Below are positions 7,125-17,344 of a DNA stretch of 64,000 nucleotides, piece by piece. The position numbers and the translations under genes are program-made. The notes beneath the pieces were generated by a model. The model searched no databases. It was not told the origin of the DNA and saw nothing but the letters and a program-made list of their open reading frames with translations. Numbering within the stretch: the stretch's first letter is position 1; each line of letters opens with the position of its first letter. The DNA is from Pantoea sp. WMus005 (GTDB lineage Bacteria > Pseudomonadota > Gammaproteobacteria > Enterobacterales > Enterobacteriaceae): contig NZ_JACBXU010000001.1 in NCBI RefSeq assembly GCF_013415305.1, positions 1,426,001 to 1,490,000 on the forward strand, in the 5' to 3' direction.

Positions 7125-8183
7125 TTAACCGCCAACTAAAACCGTTGCGCAACCGTTGATGATAGCACCATCTGCACCACCATTGCTTCCAGATTTTTCT
7201 GTACTATCCCTTTCACCAAAAAACAGGTCGCGGAGGGGTTTTAATGCAATTTTTACATTAATATCGCCTGTTATCCCCAGTATAAAAGCTAACCTACCTG
7301 AGAGCTTTACTGTAGCTGAGTAATCGGTTTCATCCGCATAGGCAGTTAAACCTCCTGCTGCACCTACTGCGCCTAAATGTACTCCGCCTTTAGCATCAGC
7401 TACTACAATACCGTACAGGCTAACTTTCCCCGTAACGCTCTCTTTCACTGCCGCTGCACCTGCGCCCCCCTCAACGCTGAACCCATATCTTCCTTTATTG
7501 CCGGTATATACTTCTACAACCGCTTTTGCATCAGCAGTGCCAAGCGTCACATCGCCGGTAGCGATGGCATACAATGTGTTCTCTGTTCCTATTGAGCCCG
7601 TCGCGCCATATTGCATACCCGCCGCTGCGGCTTTGCCATTAATGCCATAGATTCCGCTATCACCGGTGTAAAGTGAGCCAGTTGCATTGGCATCCGCTAT
7701 TTTATTCCGCAACTCACCTTTCAAAAGTGCGTCACTTTTCATATTCGCTAATGTGAGGTTTTCAAGCGAAAACCCTGCCGACACAGTGTCATAACTGCCA
7801 TCATTGGTGCTGTCTTTCAGGCTGGCATACGCCCCTAAAATTCGCGCATCGTAGTGCTCGCCATGCAACATCCCATCATCACCAGCTTTCTTCGCCAGCG
7901 AGCCTCCCCAGTATTGAGGCGGTGCAGGTTTACATTTCGCGGGAGTCGACGCCCCACCTGCATGGCACTGCGTCTTATCACCCTGACGGGCCAGCGCCAT
8001 ACCGTTAACGAATACGCTGCCGGAGCCGCTGACGATAATACCGCTACCGTGTTGCTTACACGAAAATTCATCACCTTTTCGCGCAGCGGGAAATCCGCCA
8101 ATGATAACGTCAGGACTGCCGCATTGAATGGGGCCATCGTGAGCCGCTTTATCCACAGAAGCTCTGGCCGCAGGCATACCCAT
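7125..8183 (-). CDS. PAAR-domain effector candidate with Gly/Ala-rich C-domain
   Basis: Residues 1-85 form a PAAR spike tip, with GSPDVIIGGFPAARKGDEF, then GSGSVFVNGMALARQGDKT and Cys/His ligands. A Cys-Pro linker (TPAKCKPAPPQYW) follows. Residues 110-300 are low-complexity Gly/Ala/Thr beta-type sequence with repeating amphipathic strands. The last residues, GAIINGCATVLVGG, resemble another half PAAR motif. No catalytic motif was seen. A beta-rich region paired with a membrane protein just downstream (23-base gap from 7101) suggests a membrane-active effector, but this is inference. The gene is 24 bases after vgrG2, so it is probably that spike's cargo. Confidence 0.75.
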   Translation of the reverse strand: MGMPAARASVDKAAHDGPIQCGSPDVIIGGFPAARKGDEFSCKQHGSGIIVSGSGSVFVNGMALARQGDKTQCHAGGASTPAKCKPAPPQYWGGSLAKKAGDDGMLHGEHYDARILGAYASLKDSTNDGSYDTVSAGFSLENLTLANMKSDALLKGELRNKIADANATGSLYTGDSGIYGINGKAAAAGMQYGATGSIGTENTLYAIATGDVTLGTADAKAVVEVYTGNKGRYGFSVEGGAGAAAVKESVTGKVSLYGIVVADAKGGVHLGAVGAAGGLTAYADETDYSATVKLSGRLAFILGITGDINVKIALKPLRDLFFGERDSTEKSGSNGGADGAIINGCATVLVGG

Positions 8184-8207
8184 ACTGATGTTCCTTCCAA
8201 TAAGCGA

Positions 8208-10178
8208 TTAACTGTTAATATTGACGACCGCGCCTTTGATGTCGGTGATGTTCGTGCCGGTAATGCTTACCTTGTCATTCGCCTTTAATTCAGCATTTTT
8301 ACCGGTACCTAAAGTGGTCAACTCATTGCCCTTAAACAGTGCCTGCAACTCGCTCTCAGCATGGATACTTCCTGTTTTCACCTTGATTTGAATAGCGTCA
8401 GGGGTGATCAGGATGTAATTCTCTTTCACCTTTAATTTGATGCTGGTATTGGCTTCAAGCAGCGCATTGCCCTCTTTATCCATGGTCAGCACCGTTTCGC
8501 CTTCGCCAACATTAATAACGTGCTGGATGCCCGTATTGCTCACCGCATGTTCACCCACGTCGGCCTGACGATTGCGCTTTATCGTGACCTTTTCGTCACG
8601 GCCTATGGTTTTCTGCCGATCCACACCGACATGGTGCGTCTCACAGCTTTCCACTTCCGTATCCATATTTTTTTCGGCGTGGATCCAAATCTGCTCATGT
8701 CCTGCTTTGTCTTCAAAACGCAACGCATTAGCAGTATCGCTGTTACCATCCTTCGACCGGCTTAAAAAGCCCATCTGCGTCGCCGCCGCCGGCAGCGCCC
8801 ACGGCGGCATGCTCGCCTCGTTATACACCCGGCCGATGATCAGCGGACGGTCCGGATCGCCGTTGATGAAGTCCACCACCACTTCGTCGTTGACACGCGG
8901 GATCTGCACCCCGCCGAACCCCTGGCCGGCCCAGGCGCTGGAGACGCGCACCCAGCACGAACTCGTGTCGTCGCCCTTCGCCAGACGGTCCCAGTGAAAC
9001 TTCACCTTCACCCGGCCGTAGCGGTCGGTCCAGATGGACTCGCCTTTCGGCCCCACCACCTTTGCCGTCTGCGGGCCGTGCGTTTTCGGCCACGGCGTCT
9101 CCGGCGGCGTGCGGTACGTCACCGACGACGGCAGCACCGTGAAGTGAATGTTGTGCCGGCTGTCGCCGGTGTCGCCGCTGGCGTAGCTGTTCTCGGCGAA
9201 GTCATAGGTTGCCGAAGTGACCAGGTATTCGCCGTTGTCGCTGAAGTGCGGCGCGTTGATGATGGCGAAGGTAAAGCCCGGCGCGATGCCGGTGGCGGTG
9301 CCCGACCCGCTGACGCTGTGGTGCTCGGCCTGCCACACCTCCTGACGGATGCGCGCGTAGGACTCGCCGTGGCTGTGGTCGACAAAGTGGCCCGGCCAGT
9401 CGTAGACGTCCACCGACCCCGGCACCGGCGACGCCGGGTTCTGCCGCGCCTGCAGCATCCACGCGTTCGGCTTGCGGAAGTCGTAGTCGTCGGTGCTGTA
9501 GATGCCCGGCGTCACGCTCTCCGCCAGCGACCACTGGCTGATGCCCTCTTCCGTGACCACGCCACCCGACGGGGTGACATGATAGGCGATGGTCTCATAG
9601 CCCGGAAACGCCTGATGCTGGTCCGGCGCGTCGCACAGCACCAGCGTGTGCCTGTCCGCCTCGTGGCGGAAGAAGTAGTAAATCCCCTCCAGCTCCATCA
9701 GGCGGCTGATAAAGTCCAGGCTGCTCTCCTGATACTGCACGCAGTACTCCCACACCCGGTAGCTGCCCGCCAGGCGCGTCTCCACGCTGACCCCGTACTC
9801 CTTCAGCAGCGTCTGCACAATCTGCGGCACCGTCTGGCTCTGGAAGATGCGCAGGTTGCGGTCGCGCCGCATCGGCCACAGGTCCGGCTCCACCGTCAGC
9901 TGATAGACCGCGTAGCGGGTGCCGCTCAGCTCCTGACTGCGCACCGCCACGCGGGTGATTTTGCCGTTGAGGTAGCGCGGACTCAGCGCGTTCATCAGGC
10001 CGTCGGTCGGCAGCGTAAAGGTCACCGGCTTGCCCAGCAGGGCGTGACGGTCGATGCGTGCGTCGGTGGCCAGCAGTTCGGCGGTGAGCACAAAGGGACG
10101 GGACAGCGTCTCGGTGCCCGTGAGCGTGTGGAACAGCAGGCCGTCCGCCGGCAGCTGTGCAGTAATGCGTGAGAACAT
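8208..10178 (-). CDS. vgrG: VgrG spike protein 2 (TssI)
   Basis: This 656-residue spike protein has a gp27/gp5 body virtually the same as VgrG1. Its divergent beta-helix end (from about residue 480) is built of V-x-I-x-G-type strands and finishes GAVVNINS. No extra toxin domain is present. It lies 16 bases downstream of the kinase gene and directly upstream of the 352-residue PAAR protein. It is therefore likely the housekeeping-position vgrG of the locus, and the 5579-7101 genes belong to its cargo set. Confidence 0.95.
   Translation of the reverse strand: MFSRITAQLPADGLLFHTLTGTETLSRPFVLTAELLATDARIDRHALLGKPVTFTLPTDGLMNALSPRYLNGKITRVAVRSQELSGTRYAVYQLTVEPDLWPMRRDRNLRIFQSQTVPQIVQTLLKEYGVSVETRLAGSYRVWEYCVQYQESSLDFISRLMELEGIYYFFRHEADRHTLVLCDAPDQHQAFPGYETIAYHVTPSGGVVTEEGISQWSLAESVTPGIYSTDDYDFRKPNAWMLQARQNPASPVPGSVDVYDWPGHFVDHSHGESYARIRQEVWQAEHHSVSGSGTATGIAPGFTFAIINAPHFSDNGEYLVTSATYDFAENSYASGDTGDSRHNIHFTVLPSSVTYRTPPETPWPKTHGPQTAKVVGPKGESIWTDRYGRVKVKFHWDRLAKGDDTSSCWVRVSSAWAGQGFGGVQIPRVNDEVVVDFINGDPDRPLIIGRVYNEASMPPWALPAAATQMGFLSRSKDGNSDTANALRFEDKAGHEQIWIHAEKNMDTEVESCETHHVGVDRQKTIGRDEKVTIKRNRQADVGEHAVSNTGIQHVINVGEGETVLTMDKEGNALLEANTSIKLKVKENYILITPDAIQIKVKTGSIHAESELQALFKGNELTTLGTGKNAELKANDKVSITGTNITDIKGAVVNINS
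8746..10154 (-). repeat. Long direct repeat, copy 2 (vgrG 5' body)
   Basis: Partner of 3955-5363 in the same orientation, 4,791 bases apart. Recombination between the copies would delete one complete cargo module and leave a single functional vgrG. The high similarity implies recent duplication or continuing gene conversion. Confidence 0.93.
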
Positions 10179-10194
10179 AAGTAATCCCTGACTA

Positions 10195-11736
10195 TTAACT
10201 GTGTGGATCGAGCAACCAGACGCCTTCTTCGCTGATGTTCAGCGTCTGCTGGCGGGTGCCACTCTGGCCGCTGATGGCAAAGGTGTAGTTACCCGGGGCC
10301 AGCTGCAGCGTCGCGAAGCCATTCACCGCCGGGACCAGCGCCTGCGGCTGACCGTTCACCTGAACGCGTTCACCCTGCTGCAGACGGATATAAACCTGGG
10401 CGACCGGCGCGGGTGGCGGTGCCGGTTGAGGATCGGGTTCACGTGCGGCGGTCTGCGCAGGCTCAGCAGTCTGAGCCGGGGCGCTGGCAACGGTATCCGG
10501 CGGGGTCTCAGGCTGCGTCGGTGGCGCAGCAACTGGTTGGTTAACCGGCGCGACGGTGACGGCAGGCGCGACGGTGACGGCAGGCGCGACGGTGACGGCA
10601 GGCGCGCTGTTCTGCGCGACCTCAGCCGAATCCGTCTGTTCATTACCGCGTGACATCAGCAGACCGGCGCACAGCCCGACCAGCACGCCCGCAGCCACCA
10701 GGCCCGGCAGTGCAAAGCGGTGTCCCAGCAGCGCTTTCAGCGGCGAGGCGGGTTTGACGACCTCCTCTTCTTCTTCGATCGGCACCAGCATCGTGCCTGG
10801 CCCGCTCATTTTTGCACTGAGCAGCGGTTCCGGTTCACGTTCCGGCAGCGCCATCAGCACAGCAAAATCATCAATGCTCTGCGGACGATCTTCCGGTTTC
10901 AGCGCCAGCGCGCGATCGATGGCGCTGAGCAGCGCCGTCGAGTAGCCCGCCTGACGACGCTGCATCAGCGGCTGGTAGTTATCTTCGATGCTGCGCACCA
11001 CGCTCACCGGAGGTGGCGCACCGGTGATCAGCGTATGCAGCACCGCGCCCAGCGCGTAGATATCGGTCCATGCGCCCTGCTCGCTCTCGTCGTTATCGCT
11101 GTACTGCTCAATCGGCGCATAGCCGGGACGCAGCATGGTCTCGCTCTCATCCGACAGGTTGCCGATGGTTTTACGCGCCGACCCGAAGTCCAGCAGAATC
11201 GGCTCGCCGCTGCTCTGAATCTGGATGTTATCCAGCGAGATATCACGGTGCAGGTAACCCGCTTCATGGATGGTTTTGATCGCACCCAGCAGCGGTGGCA
11301 GCATGCGACGAATCCAGGCCTCATTCACCGACTGCGGATTCCGTTCGCTGAAGTTCGAGAGCGTGGTGCCGCTATAGAACACCGTGCCCATATAAGCGGT
11401 GTCATTCTGCACCCAGAAACGCAGCACGTGCAGCAGGTTCGGATGATTAAAGCGCGCCAGCAGACGCGCCTCCTGAATAAAGCTGTTCAGTCCGGCGTGA
11501 AAGGTTTTGCTGAACCGCTCACTGCGCAGCACCAGATTGAGGTCATCGCTGCGCACCGCCAGCGAGGCGGGCATGAACTCTTTGATGGCGATATCACGTT
11601 CCAGCTGGTGATCCCAGGCGCGATAGACGATACCAAAGCCGCCACCGCCGATGACCTCTTTGATTTCAAATTCATTGAAGCGGTAACCCAGCGGCAGGGC
11701 GTTGGGGACATTCAGGGGTTGATCATGTTCCGACAT
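10195..11736 (-). CDS. ppkA: T6SS serine/threonine protein kinase PpkA
   Basis: The kinase domain (about residues 15-270) has the glycine loop IGGGGFGIVY, the ATP lysine in IAIKEF, the catalytic HRDISLDN and DFGSAR. An inner-membrane helix near residues 345-367 follows, then a Pro/Ala/Thr-rich periplasmic linker with VAP-AVT repeats, and a PEGA-like C-terminal domain. PpkA phosphorylates the FHA protein of the T6SS, and the phosphatase PppA reverses it. Both partners are in this locus (20530-22386 and 19742-20533). Together they form the threonine phosphorylation switch for T6SS firing. The ATG at 11736 is chosen over the TTG at 11742 because GAGAG lies about nine bases upstream of it. Confidence 0.93.
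   Translation of the reverse strand: MSEHDQPLNVPNALPLGYRFNEFEIKEVIGGGGFGIVYRAWDHQLERDIAIKEFMPASLAVRSDDLNLVLRSERFSKTFHAGLNSFIQEARLLARFNHPNLLHVLRFWVQNDTAYMGTVFYSGTTLSNFSERNPQSVNEAWIRRMLPPLLGAIKTIHEAGYLHRDISLDNIQIQSSGEPILLDFGSARKTIGNLSDESETMLRPGYAPIEQYSDNDESEQGAWTDIYALGAVLHTLITGAPPPVSVVRSIEDNYQPLMQRRQAGYSTALLSAIDRALALKPEDRPQSIDDFAVLMALPEREPEPLLSAKMSGPGTMLVPIEEEEEVVKPASPLKALLGHRFALPGLVAAGVLVGLCAGLLMSRGNEQTDSAEVAQNSAPAVTVAPAVTVAPAVTVAPVNQPVAAPPTQPETPPDTVASAPAQTAEPAQTAAREPDPQPAPPPAPVAQVYIRLQQGERVQVNGQPQALVPAVNGFATLQLAPGNYTFAISGQSGTRQQTLNISEEGVWLLDPHS
10549..10602. repeat. 18-bp tandem repeat, three units
   Basis: The unit CGCGACGGTGACGGCAGG occurs three times without change and is followed by a partial unit. 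It encodes the six-residue repeat AVTVAP in the periplasmic linker of the kinase. Length changes stay in frame, so the linker may vary between strains. Confidence 0.93.
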
Positions 11737-11762
11737 ATTCAAAAGCTCTCTGATAGCCAGGA

Positions 11763-14372
11763 TTAAACTGTGAACTGGCAGACAAATTCGCCCTGCTCAC
11801 AACGCACTTCAACGCGGCGATAGCGTTCATCGCGGGCGTGGGCACTCAGCAATATCTGGCTCATCTGCGGCAACAGCGTGTTGGTGAGGATGGCATCTAC
11901 CATGCGACCGCCCGACTCCACCTCGGTGCAGCGCTGAACGATCTGGCTGACCACCGACTCGTCGATCTGCGCTTCAATGCCGTGGTTGTCGGCCAGACGG
12001 CGCACAATGCGCGCCAGCTGCAGCCGCACAATCTCTGCCAGCATCGCGTCGCTGAGCGGGTAATACGGCACCACCAGCAGACGGCCCAGCAGCGCAGGCG
12101 GGAATACCTCCAGCAGCGGCTTACGCAGCGCGGTGCTCAGGGCGTCGGGATCGGGCATCAGCTCAGGATCGGCACACATCGCGCTGATAAGCTGCGTGCC
12201 GACATTTGAGGTCAGAATGATGATGGTGTTGCGGAAGTCGATGTGGCGGCCTTCGCCATCCTCCATCCAGCCTTTATCAAATACCTGGAAGAACAGCTCA
12301 TGCACATCCGGATGAGCTTTTTCAATCTCATCCAGCAGCACCACGCTGTAGGGACGACGGCGAACGGCTTCGGTCAGCACGCCGCCCTCGCCGTAACCGA
12401 CGTAGCCCGGCGGTGCGCCTTTCAGCGTCGAGACGGTGTGCGCCTCCTGGAACTCACTCATGTTGATGGTGATGATGTTCTGCTCGCCGCCATACAGCGA
12501 CTCGGCCAGCGCCAGCGCGGTCTCGGTTTTACCGACACCGGACGGACCGCACAGCATAAAGACGCCTGCGGGCTTGTTAGGGTTATCCAGACGCGCGCGC
12601 GTAGTGCGAACCCGCTTCGCGATCAGCTCCAGACCGTGACGCTGGCCGATGACGCGCTGGTTAAGTGTGTCAGCCAGATTCAGAACGGCGTCGATCTCAT
12701 TCTTCACCATCCGGCCCAGCGGAATGCCGGTCCAGTCCGAAACCACGGCAGCCACCACGCCCGCATCGACGGCGGCAAACAGCAGCGGCGAGTCGCCCTG
12801 CAGCGCCGTGAGTTGCTGCTGCGTCGCATCGCGCTGTTCACGCAGCGCCGGATCTTCTTCAGTCACACAGCGGGCGCGCAGCGTGATCAGCGTCTCGACC
12901 AGTTCGCGTTCCTGCAGCCAGCGCTGTTGCAGCGCATCGCGTTCAGCTTCCAGGACAGTGCGCTCTGCGGCAATCGCCTGCTGACGCGTCACATCGCCAA
13001 GACCGACGCGGATTTCACGCTCAATGATTTCCGCTTCAATCTCCAGCGCGGCCAGACGGTGCAGGCAATCTTCCAGCGCCGCAGGCTGTGCGCCCTGGCT
13101 GACCGCTACGCGGGCGCAGGCAGTATCCAGCAGTGCCACCGCTTTATCGGGCAGCTGACGCGCCGGAATGTAGCGATGGGATAGTTTCACCGCCGCAGTG
13201 ACCGCATCATCCAGCAGCAGTACCCGATGATGTTTCTCCAGCGCGCTGACGGTGCTGCGCAGCATCAGAATCGCTTTGGCTTCATCCGGCTCCTGCACCT
13301 GCACGGTCTGGAAGCGGCGGGTCAGCGCCGGATCTTTCTCGATGTACTTTTTGTATTCGGCCCAGGTGGTCGCGCCAATGGTGCGAAGCTGGCCGCGCGC
13401 CAGTGCCGGCTTCAGCAGGTTAGCGGCATCGCCGGTACCCTGCTGACCGCCCGCGCCGACCAGAGTGTGAATCTCGTCGACGAACAGCACAATCGGCGTC
13501 GGGCTGGACTGCACTTCATTGATCAGCGCCTGCAGCCGCGCTTCGAACTCCCCTTTCATTCCGGCACCGGCCTGCAGCAGGCCGATATCCAGCAGCCAGA
13601 GTTGCACATCGCGCAGCGGCGCAGGGACATCACCCGCGGCAATACGCAGTGCGAGGCCTTCGACCACCGCGGTTTTGCCGACGCCCGCTTCACCGGTCAG
13701 CAGCGGGTTATTCTGACGACGACGCATCAGGATATCGACCATCTGGCGGATCTCATCGTCACGTCCGGTCACCGGATCGATGCGGCCTTCACGGGCGCGC
13801 GCGGTCAGGTCCTGTCCATACTGTTCCAGCGTCGTGCCACCGGCCGCAGGCGGTGCGCCCGCCGCGTCCGCCGGTGCGCTCATCGCCTGCTGCGCTTCTT
13901 TGCTGTTACTGAGTAGCGTGTCGAACTCCGCCAGCAGCGCATCGGCGTTGACGCGGCTGAACTGGCCGGAGATGCCTTTCAGTACGCTGGCCAGGTTGAA
14001 GGTTTTCAGCATGCCGATCAGCAGATGGCCGCCGCGAATGCGGGTCGCGCCATATTTCAGCGAGGCGTAGACCCACGCCCGCTCCACGGCGCTGTCGATA
14101 TGCTCGGAGAGGTCGGAGACCGCACTGGCACCGCGCGGCAGGCGATCCAGCGCGGCAACGATGTCCTGAGTCAGGGCCTTTTCATCCAGTGAAAAATGTG
14201 TGATGACCTGCTGTAAGTCGCCATCCTGCTGCTGCATCAGCTGATGCAGCCAGTGCACCAGCTCAACATAGGGATTGCCGCGCAGTTTGCAAAAGGCGGT
14301 GGCGCTTTCCAGCGAGGTAAATAACAGCGTATCCAGTTTGCCGAATAGCACGGCACGGCTGATTTCTGACAT
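11763..14372 (-). CDS. clpV: T6SS sheath-disassembly ATPase ClpV (TssH)
   Basis: This AAA+ unfoldase of about 869 residues recycles the contracted TssB/TssC sheath. A Clp N-domain precedes the first ATPase module (Walker A GEAGVGKT, Walker B VLFVDEIH), a coiled-coil middle domain and the second module ([23 protein letters not shown]). The start is placed at the ATG at 14372, giving [14 protein letters not shown], which fits ClpV proteins. A longer frame from 14522 would overlap tssG and starts with unrelated Arg-rich residues. GAAGAGAG lies upstream of the chosen ATG. It follows tssG by 55 bases. Confidence 0.95.
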   Translation of the reverse strand: MSEISRAVLFGKLDTLLFTSLESATAFCKLRGNPYVELVHWLHQLMQQQDGDLQQVITHFSLDEKALTQDIVAALDRLPRGASAVSDLSEHIDSAVERAWVYASLKYGATRIRGGHLLIGMLKTFNLASVLKGISGQFSRVNADALLAEFDTLLSNSKEAQQAMSAPADAAGAPPAAGGTTLEQYGQDLTARAREGRIDPVTGRDDEIRQMVDILMRRRQNNPLLTGEAGVGKTAVVEGLALRIAAGDVPAPLRDVQLWLLDIGLLQAGAGMKGEFEARLQALINEVQSSPTPIVLFVDEIHTLVGAGGQQGTGDAANLLKPALARGQLRTIGATTWAEYKKYIEKDPALTRRFQTVQVQEPDEAKAILMLRSTVSALEKHHRVLLLDDAVTAAVKLSHRYIPARQLPDKAVALLDTACARVAVSQGAQPAALEDCLHRLAALEIEAEIIEREIRVGLGDVTRQQAIAAERTVLEAERDALQQRWLQERELVETLITLRARCVTEEDPALREQRDATQQQLTALQGDSPLLFAAVDAGVVAAVVSDWTGIPLGRMVKNEIDAVLNLADTLNQRVIGQRHGLELIAKRVRTTRARLDNPNKPAGVFMLCGPSGVGKTETALALAESLYGGEQNIITINMSEFQEAHTVSTLKGAPPGYVGYGEGGVLTEAVRRRPYSVVLLDEIEKAHPDVHELFFQVFDKGWMEDGEGRHIDFRNTIIILTSNVGTQLISAMCADPELMPDPDALSTALRKPLLEVFPPALLGRLLVVPYYPLSDAMLAEIVRLQLARIVRRLADNHGIEAQIDESVVSQIVQRCTEVESGGRMVDAILTNTLLPQMSQILLSAHARDERYRRVEVRCEQGEFVCQFTV

Positions 14373-14427
14373 AGGGGGGCTCTCTTCAATGAAAGACGCA
14401 GGCTGTGTAACAGGGAAAGCGGCTGGG

Positions 14428-15474
14428 CTAGCGTGAAGCTGCCTCAACCTCAAACATAAAATCTTCACGATCGTGCGGCTGCGGCATCTGCCCCAGCCAG
14501 CTGGTGTAGCCGAGTCGGGCACTGCCGCCCAGCGCCACGCCCTGCACCTCGTCAGCAGCGAGGATCAGGCTGAGATCCCACTGCATTTCGATGCCCAGGT
14601 AGTGGCGTACCCAGTCGCGCACTTCCTGCGCGCCAGGTGCATCCGGCAGAAAACGGGCATACTGCGCAGCGCTGAGCGGGCCCAGGTGCAGGCGAAAACG
14701 GTGCTGCACATCGCGTACCGCCACGCCGAGAAACGCGGAGGCGCCCAGCCGGGGCATGTGACGTCCCGCGCCCAGCCGGGCCTGATCGCGACTGTCCAGC
14801 GTCAGCCAGTGCGGCAGGTTCTGCGTGAGCCGGACCGGTACGCCAAAGTAGTGGCGCAGGATGCGCACCAGCCCTTCGGCATCGTGACCGTGACGGCTGA
14901 GATGGCCCACCAGCATCAGCCGGGCATGAAGACTCAGCGAGCTGGCCTGCTGCTGGGCGGGTAAACCGATGCCGGCCAGACAGGCAAGATAGTTCAGGAA
15001 GCGACTGTCGTCGGGGCGATCCAGCGACACGGTCGGCTGCGCATCCGCCCAGGCGCGATAAAACAGCAGCGTGGCGCGGTGGTGAAACAGGTCAGCAAAC
15101 GCGGACAGGCTGTGATCCTGATGATGCACGATGCGTTCGTGCACATATTCGGTCAGATGAGTGGGCAGTGGACCATTAGGGCCAAACAGGCCAAAGCTGA
15201 AGATCGACAGCTCATGTCTTCCCGCCTCGTCACGTGGCGTGACGCTGGCGACGGTGGCAGGGGCAAACGCCAGTGACGGCGTCTGACCAATGCGTACCGA
15301 TTCAAACTTCGGCAGCGGCGCACGGCCCAGTGGATAGCGCTGGCCACCCTGCGCATCCAGCCGCCGCAGCAGCTGGAACAGATCGTAGCGCCACGGCGCG
15401 GCCATCACTTTTTGCCAGAAATTATCCGGCAGTCGGGTGAGCCGTGGCAGCGTAATCACCTTTTCGCCACTCAT
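14428..15474 (-). CDS. tssG: T6SS baseplate protein TssG
   Basis: This 348-residue protein matches TssG: an N-terminal W-R-Y-D-L-F-Q-L-L-R-R-L segment, RIGQTPSLAFAP, then FGLFGPNGPLPTHLTEY, a family hallmark. TssG forms the baseplate wedge with TssE, TssF and TssK, around the VgrG hub. Its start overlaps the tssF stop by four bases (ATGA), so the two are translated together. Confidence 0.95.
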   Translation of the reverse strand: MSGEKVITLPRLTRLPDNFWQKVMAAPWRYDLFQLLRRLDAQGGQRYPLGRAPLPKFESVRIGQTPSLAFAPATVASVTPRDEAGRHELSIFSFGLFGPNGPLPTHLTEYVHERIVHHQDHSLSAFADLFHHRATLLFYRAWADAQPTVSLDRPDDSRFLNYLACLAGIGLPAQQQASSLSLHARLMLVGHLSRHGHDAEGLVRILRHYFGVPVRLTQNLPHWLTLDSRDQARLGAGRHMPRLGASAFLGVAVRDVQHRFRLHLGPLSAAQYARFLPDAPGAQEVRDWVRHYLGIEMQWDLSLILAADEVQGVALGGSARLGYTSWLGQMPQPHDREDFMFEVEAASR

Positions 15475-17342
15475 ATCAGCGCTTTCCGGCCCATGCGCGG
15501 CGGCCAGTAGCCGACTTCCCCGCGCTGCTGACTGTTCAGGGTGAACTCCGTGAAGCTGTTCAGCGCCACCAGTCGGCCACAGACCCGCTCCAGCACGCTA
15601 CCGAACAGCCACGGGCTGGCACCCGAAAACGCCTGCTCATCCACCTCCAGCGTAATGCTGACGCCGCGCGCAAACACCACCGGGCCTGGCTCCGGCACGC
15701 GGCGGTTGACCGCGCTGAGCGTACAGTGGCGGATGCCGTCAATCTGGCGGGCAACCGGCGCTTCAGCGAGGTTGGCGTAGAGGCTCAGCAGCTGGCGCAG
15801 CGCGGCCGCACCTTCTCCGTCGCTGCTGTCCATCAGGCTGAGGTAGTTCATCTGCAGATGGCTGATCAGCCGCCACGCTGAAAGGCCTTCCGCCAGCGCC
15901 GGGCGCGGCGGTGTCGGTCCTTTGCACAGTTTCAGCTCCGACACCGGAATGGAGTCCGGCATCACGAAGTTGCCCTGATCCTGCTGCAGCATCAGCGGCA
16001 GATCGCGACTGGTACACATCACCTCAGCAGAGAGATAGCGCACCTCATCGCGCCACGGCGCGTGATGCTCATCCACCAGCGACAGAAAAACTTCGGAACC
16101 GATGTAGCCGGTGCGCGTACCGTAACGCTGGGCCTGCTCTGACAGGGTGCGCTGTTCACGGCGCAGCGAGAAGTAGGCGCCATAGTCACCCTGGTCACCG
16201 CTGAAGGTGCTCCAGAACGGACGGAAGACCTGCTCTTCCCGCTTCCCCTCTACGGTGGCGAACAACCGCTGAACCGAATGCACTTCATAATCCAGTGGCC
16301 GGATGTTATCCACCACCAGATGATATTCATGCTGGCTGTCGCTGACCTTCAGACGCTCAGCGGTTTTCGGAAACAGGTTAATGACCGGCGTGCAGTGCAG
16401 CGCCAGATGGCTGTGATCGACCACGCTTTCCAGCGCGCTGTCCGCTTTGTCGAGCAGGATGATAATGTCGAATGCCGTGGCGTTGTCGCAGCGGCGCAGA
16501 AACGGGCCGAGCTGGTTCAGGCTGATAAACTGGAAACGTGCCGGAAAGGCGAAATATTCCTGCAACAGACGATACCCGTCGAAGTTACGCAGATCGTCCG
16601 GCAACAATGCCTGCTCCGGCGCGAAACCCTCCTGCTGCAGCGCGTCATCTGTCAGCACCTGACGCAGCGGCCGTTTCTCTACCGACTGCAGGACGATGCC
16701 TACCCTGTGCTGCATCAGCAGCTCCAGCAGCTTCAGTGCCTGAATATCCGGGCCACTGAGGAACAGCATCAGGTCGTCCACGTTGAGCTGACTCAGGGAG
16801 GAGATCCCTTCACACGTGATGCGGATGCGCAGCGCACTCGCGGCGCCCAGGCCCGTGAGTTTCAGCTCACCTGAGGGCAGATCGCCCGGCACGCCGCCGA
16901 GGCTGGCTTCGCTGATCCGCAGCGGATGCAGCACCACATCATGTGCGGTGGAGTAGCTACAGGTCACCCCGGTTTTTTTCAGATTCTGGCTCTCCATCAT
17001 GGTGCCACGCGGCACGCGGAAGCCCTGAGTCATGTCACCCTTGCGGCTGTCCGGCGTCAGCTGTGCGATGGCCATTGACGGCGTTGGCGAAAGATAGGAT
17101 GGCGCAATCATCTCCAGCAGACGCTGCGAGAAGCGCGGAAACTCCGCATCCATCTTCAGCTGCACGCGCGACGTCAGGAAGGCGAATCCCTCCATTAGCC
17201 GTTCTACATAAGGATCTGCCACGTCGATGCCATGCATGCCGAGACGTCCCGCCACTTTCGGGTAACGCGTCGCGAACTCTGCCCCCATCTCGCGCAGGTA
17301 GGCCAGTTCACGGTTGTAGTAGTCGAGCAGATTGCTGTCCAT
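15471..17342 (-). CDS. tssF: T6SS baseplate protein TssF
   Basis: The 623-residue protein begins LLDYYNRELAYLREMGAEFA, the standard TssF start, followed by YPKVAGRLG and DPYVERLMEGFAFL. It makes up most of the baseplate wedge and contacts TssG and TssK. It lies two bases after tssE and overlaps tssG by four. Length and composition are ordinary for the family. Confidence 0.96.
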   Translation of the reverse strand: MDSNLLDYYNRELAYLREMGAEFATRYPKVAGRLGMHGIDVADPYVERLMEGFAFLTSRVQLKMDAEFPRFSQRLLEMIAPSYLSPTPSMAIAQLTPDSRKGDMTQGFRVPRGTMMESQNLKKTGVTCSYSTAHDVVLHPLRISEASLGGVPGDLPSGELKLTGLGAASALRIRITCEGISSLSQLNVDDLMLFLSGPDIQALKLLELLMQHRVGIVLQSVEKRPLRQVLTDDALQQEGFAPEQALLPDDLRNFDGYRLLQEYFAFPARFQFISLNQLGPFLRRCDNATAFDIIILLDKADSALESVVDHSHLALHCTPVINLFPKTAERLKVSDSQHEYHLVVDNIRPLDYEVHSVQRLFATVEGKREEQVFRPFWSTFSGDQGDYGAYFSLRREQRTLSEQAQRYGTRTGYIGSEVFLSLVDEHHAPWRDEVRYLSAEVMCTSRDLPLMLQQDQGNFVMPDSIPVSELKLCKGPTPPRPALAEGLSAWRLISHLQMNYLSLMDSSDGEGAAALRQLLSLYANLAEAPVARQIDGIRHCTLSAVNRRVPEPGPVVFARGVSITLEVDEQAFSGASPWLFGSVLERVCGRLVALNSFTEFTLNSQQRGEVGYWPPRMGRKALI

Positions 17343-17344
17343 GA

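Noticed and set aside
10549-10602. Tandem repeat considered as a CRISPR array
   Set aside because: Units are contiguous without spacers and encode a protein linker.
12243-13184. Plus-strand ORFs antisense to clpV
   Set aside because: They are shadows of a complete ClpV with both Walker motifs, and show no recognisable domains.
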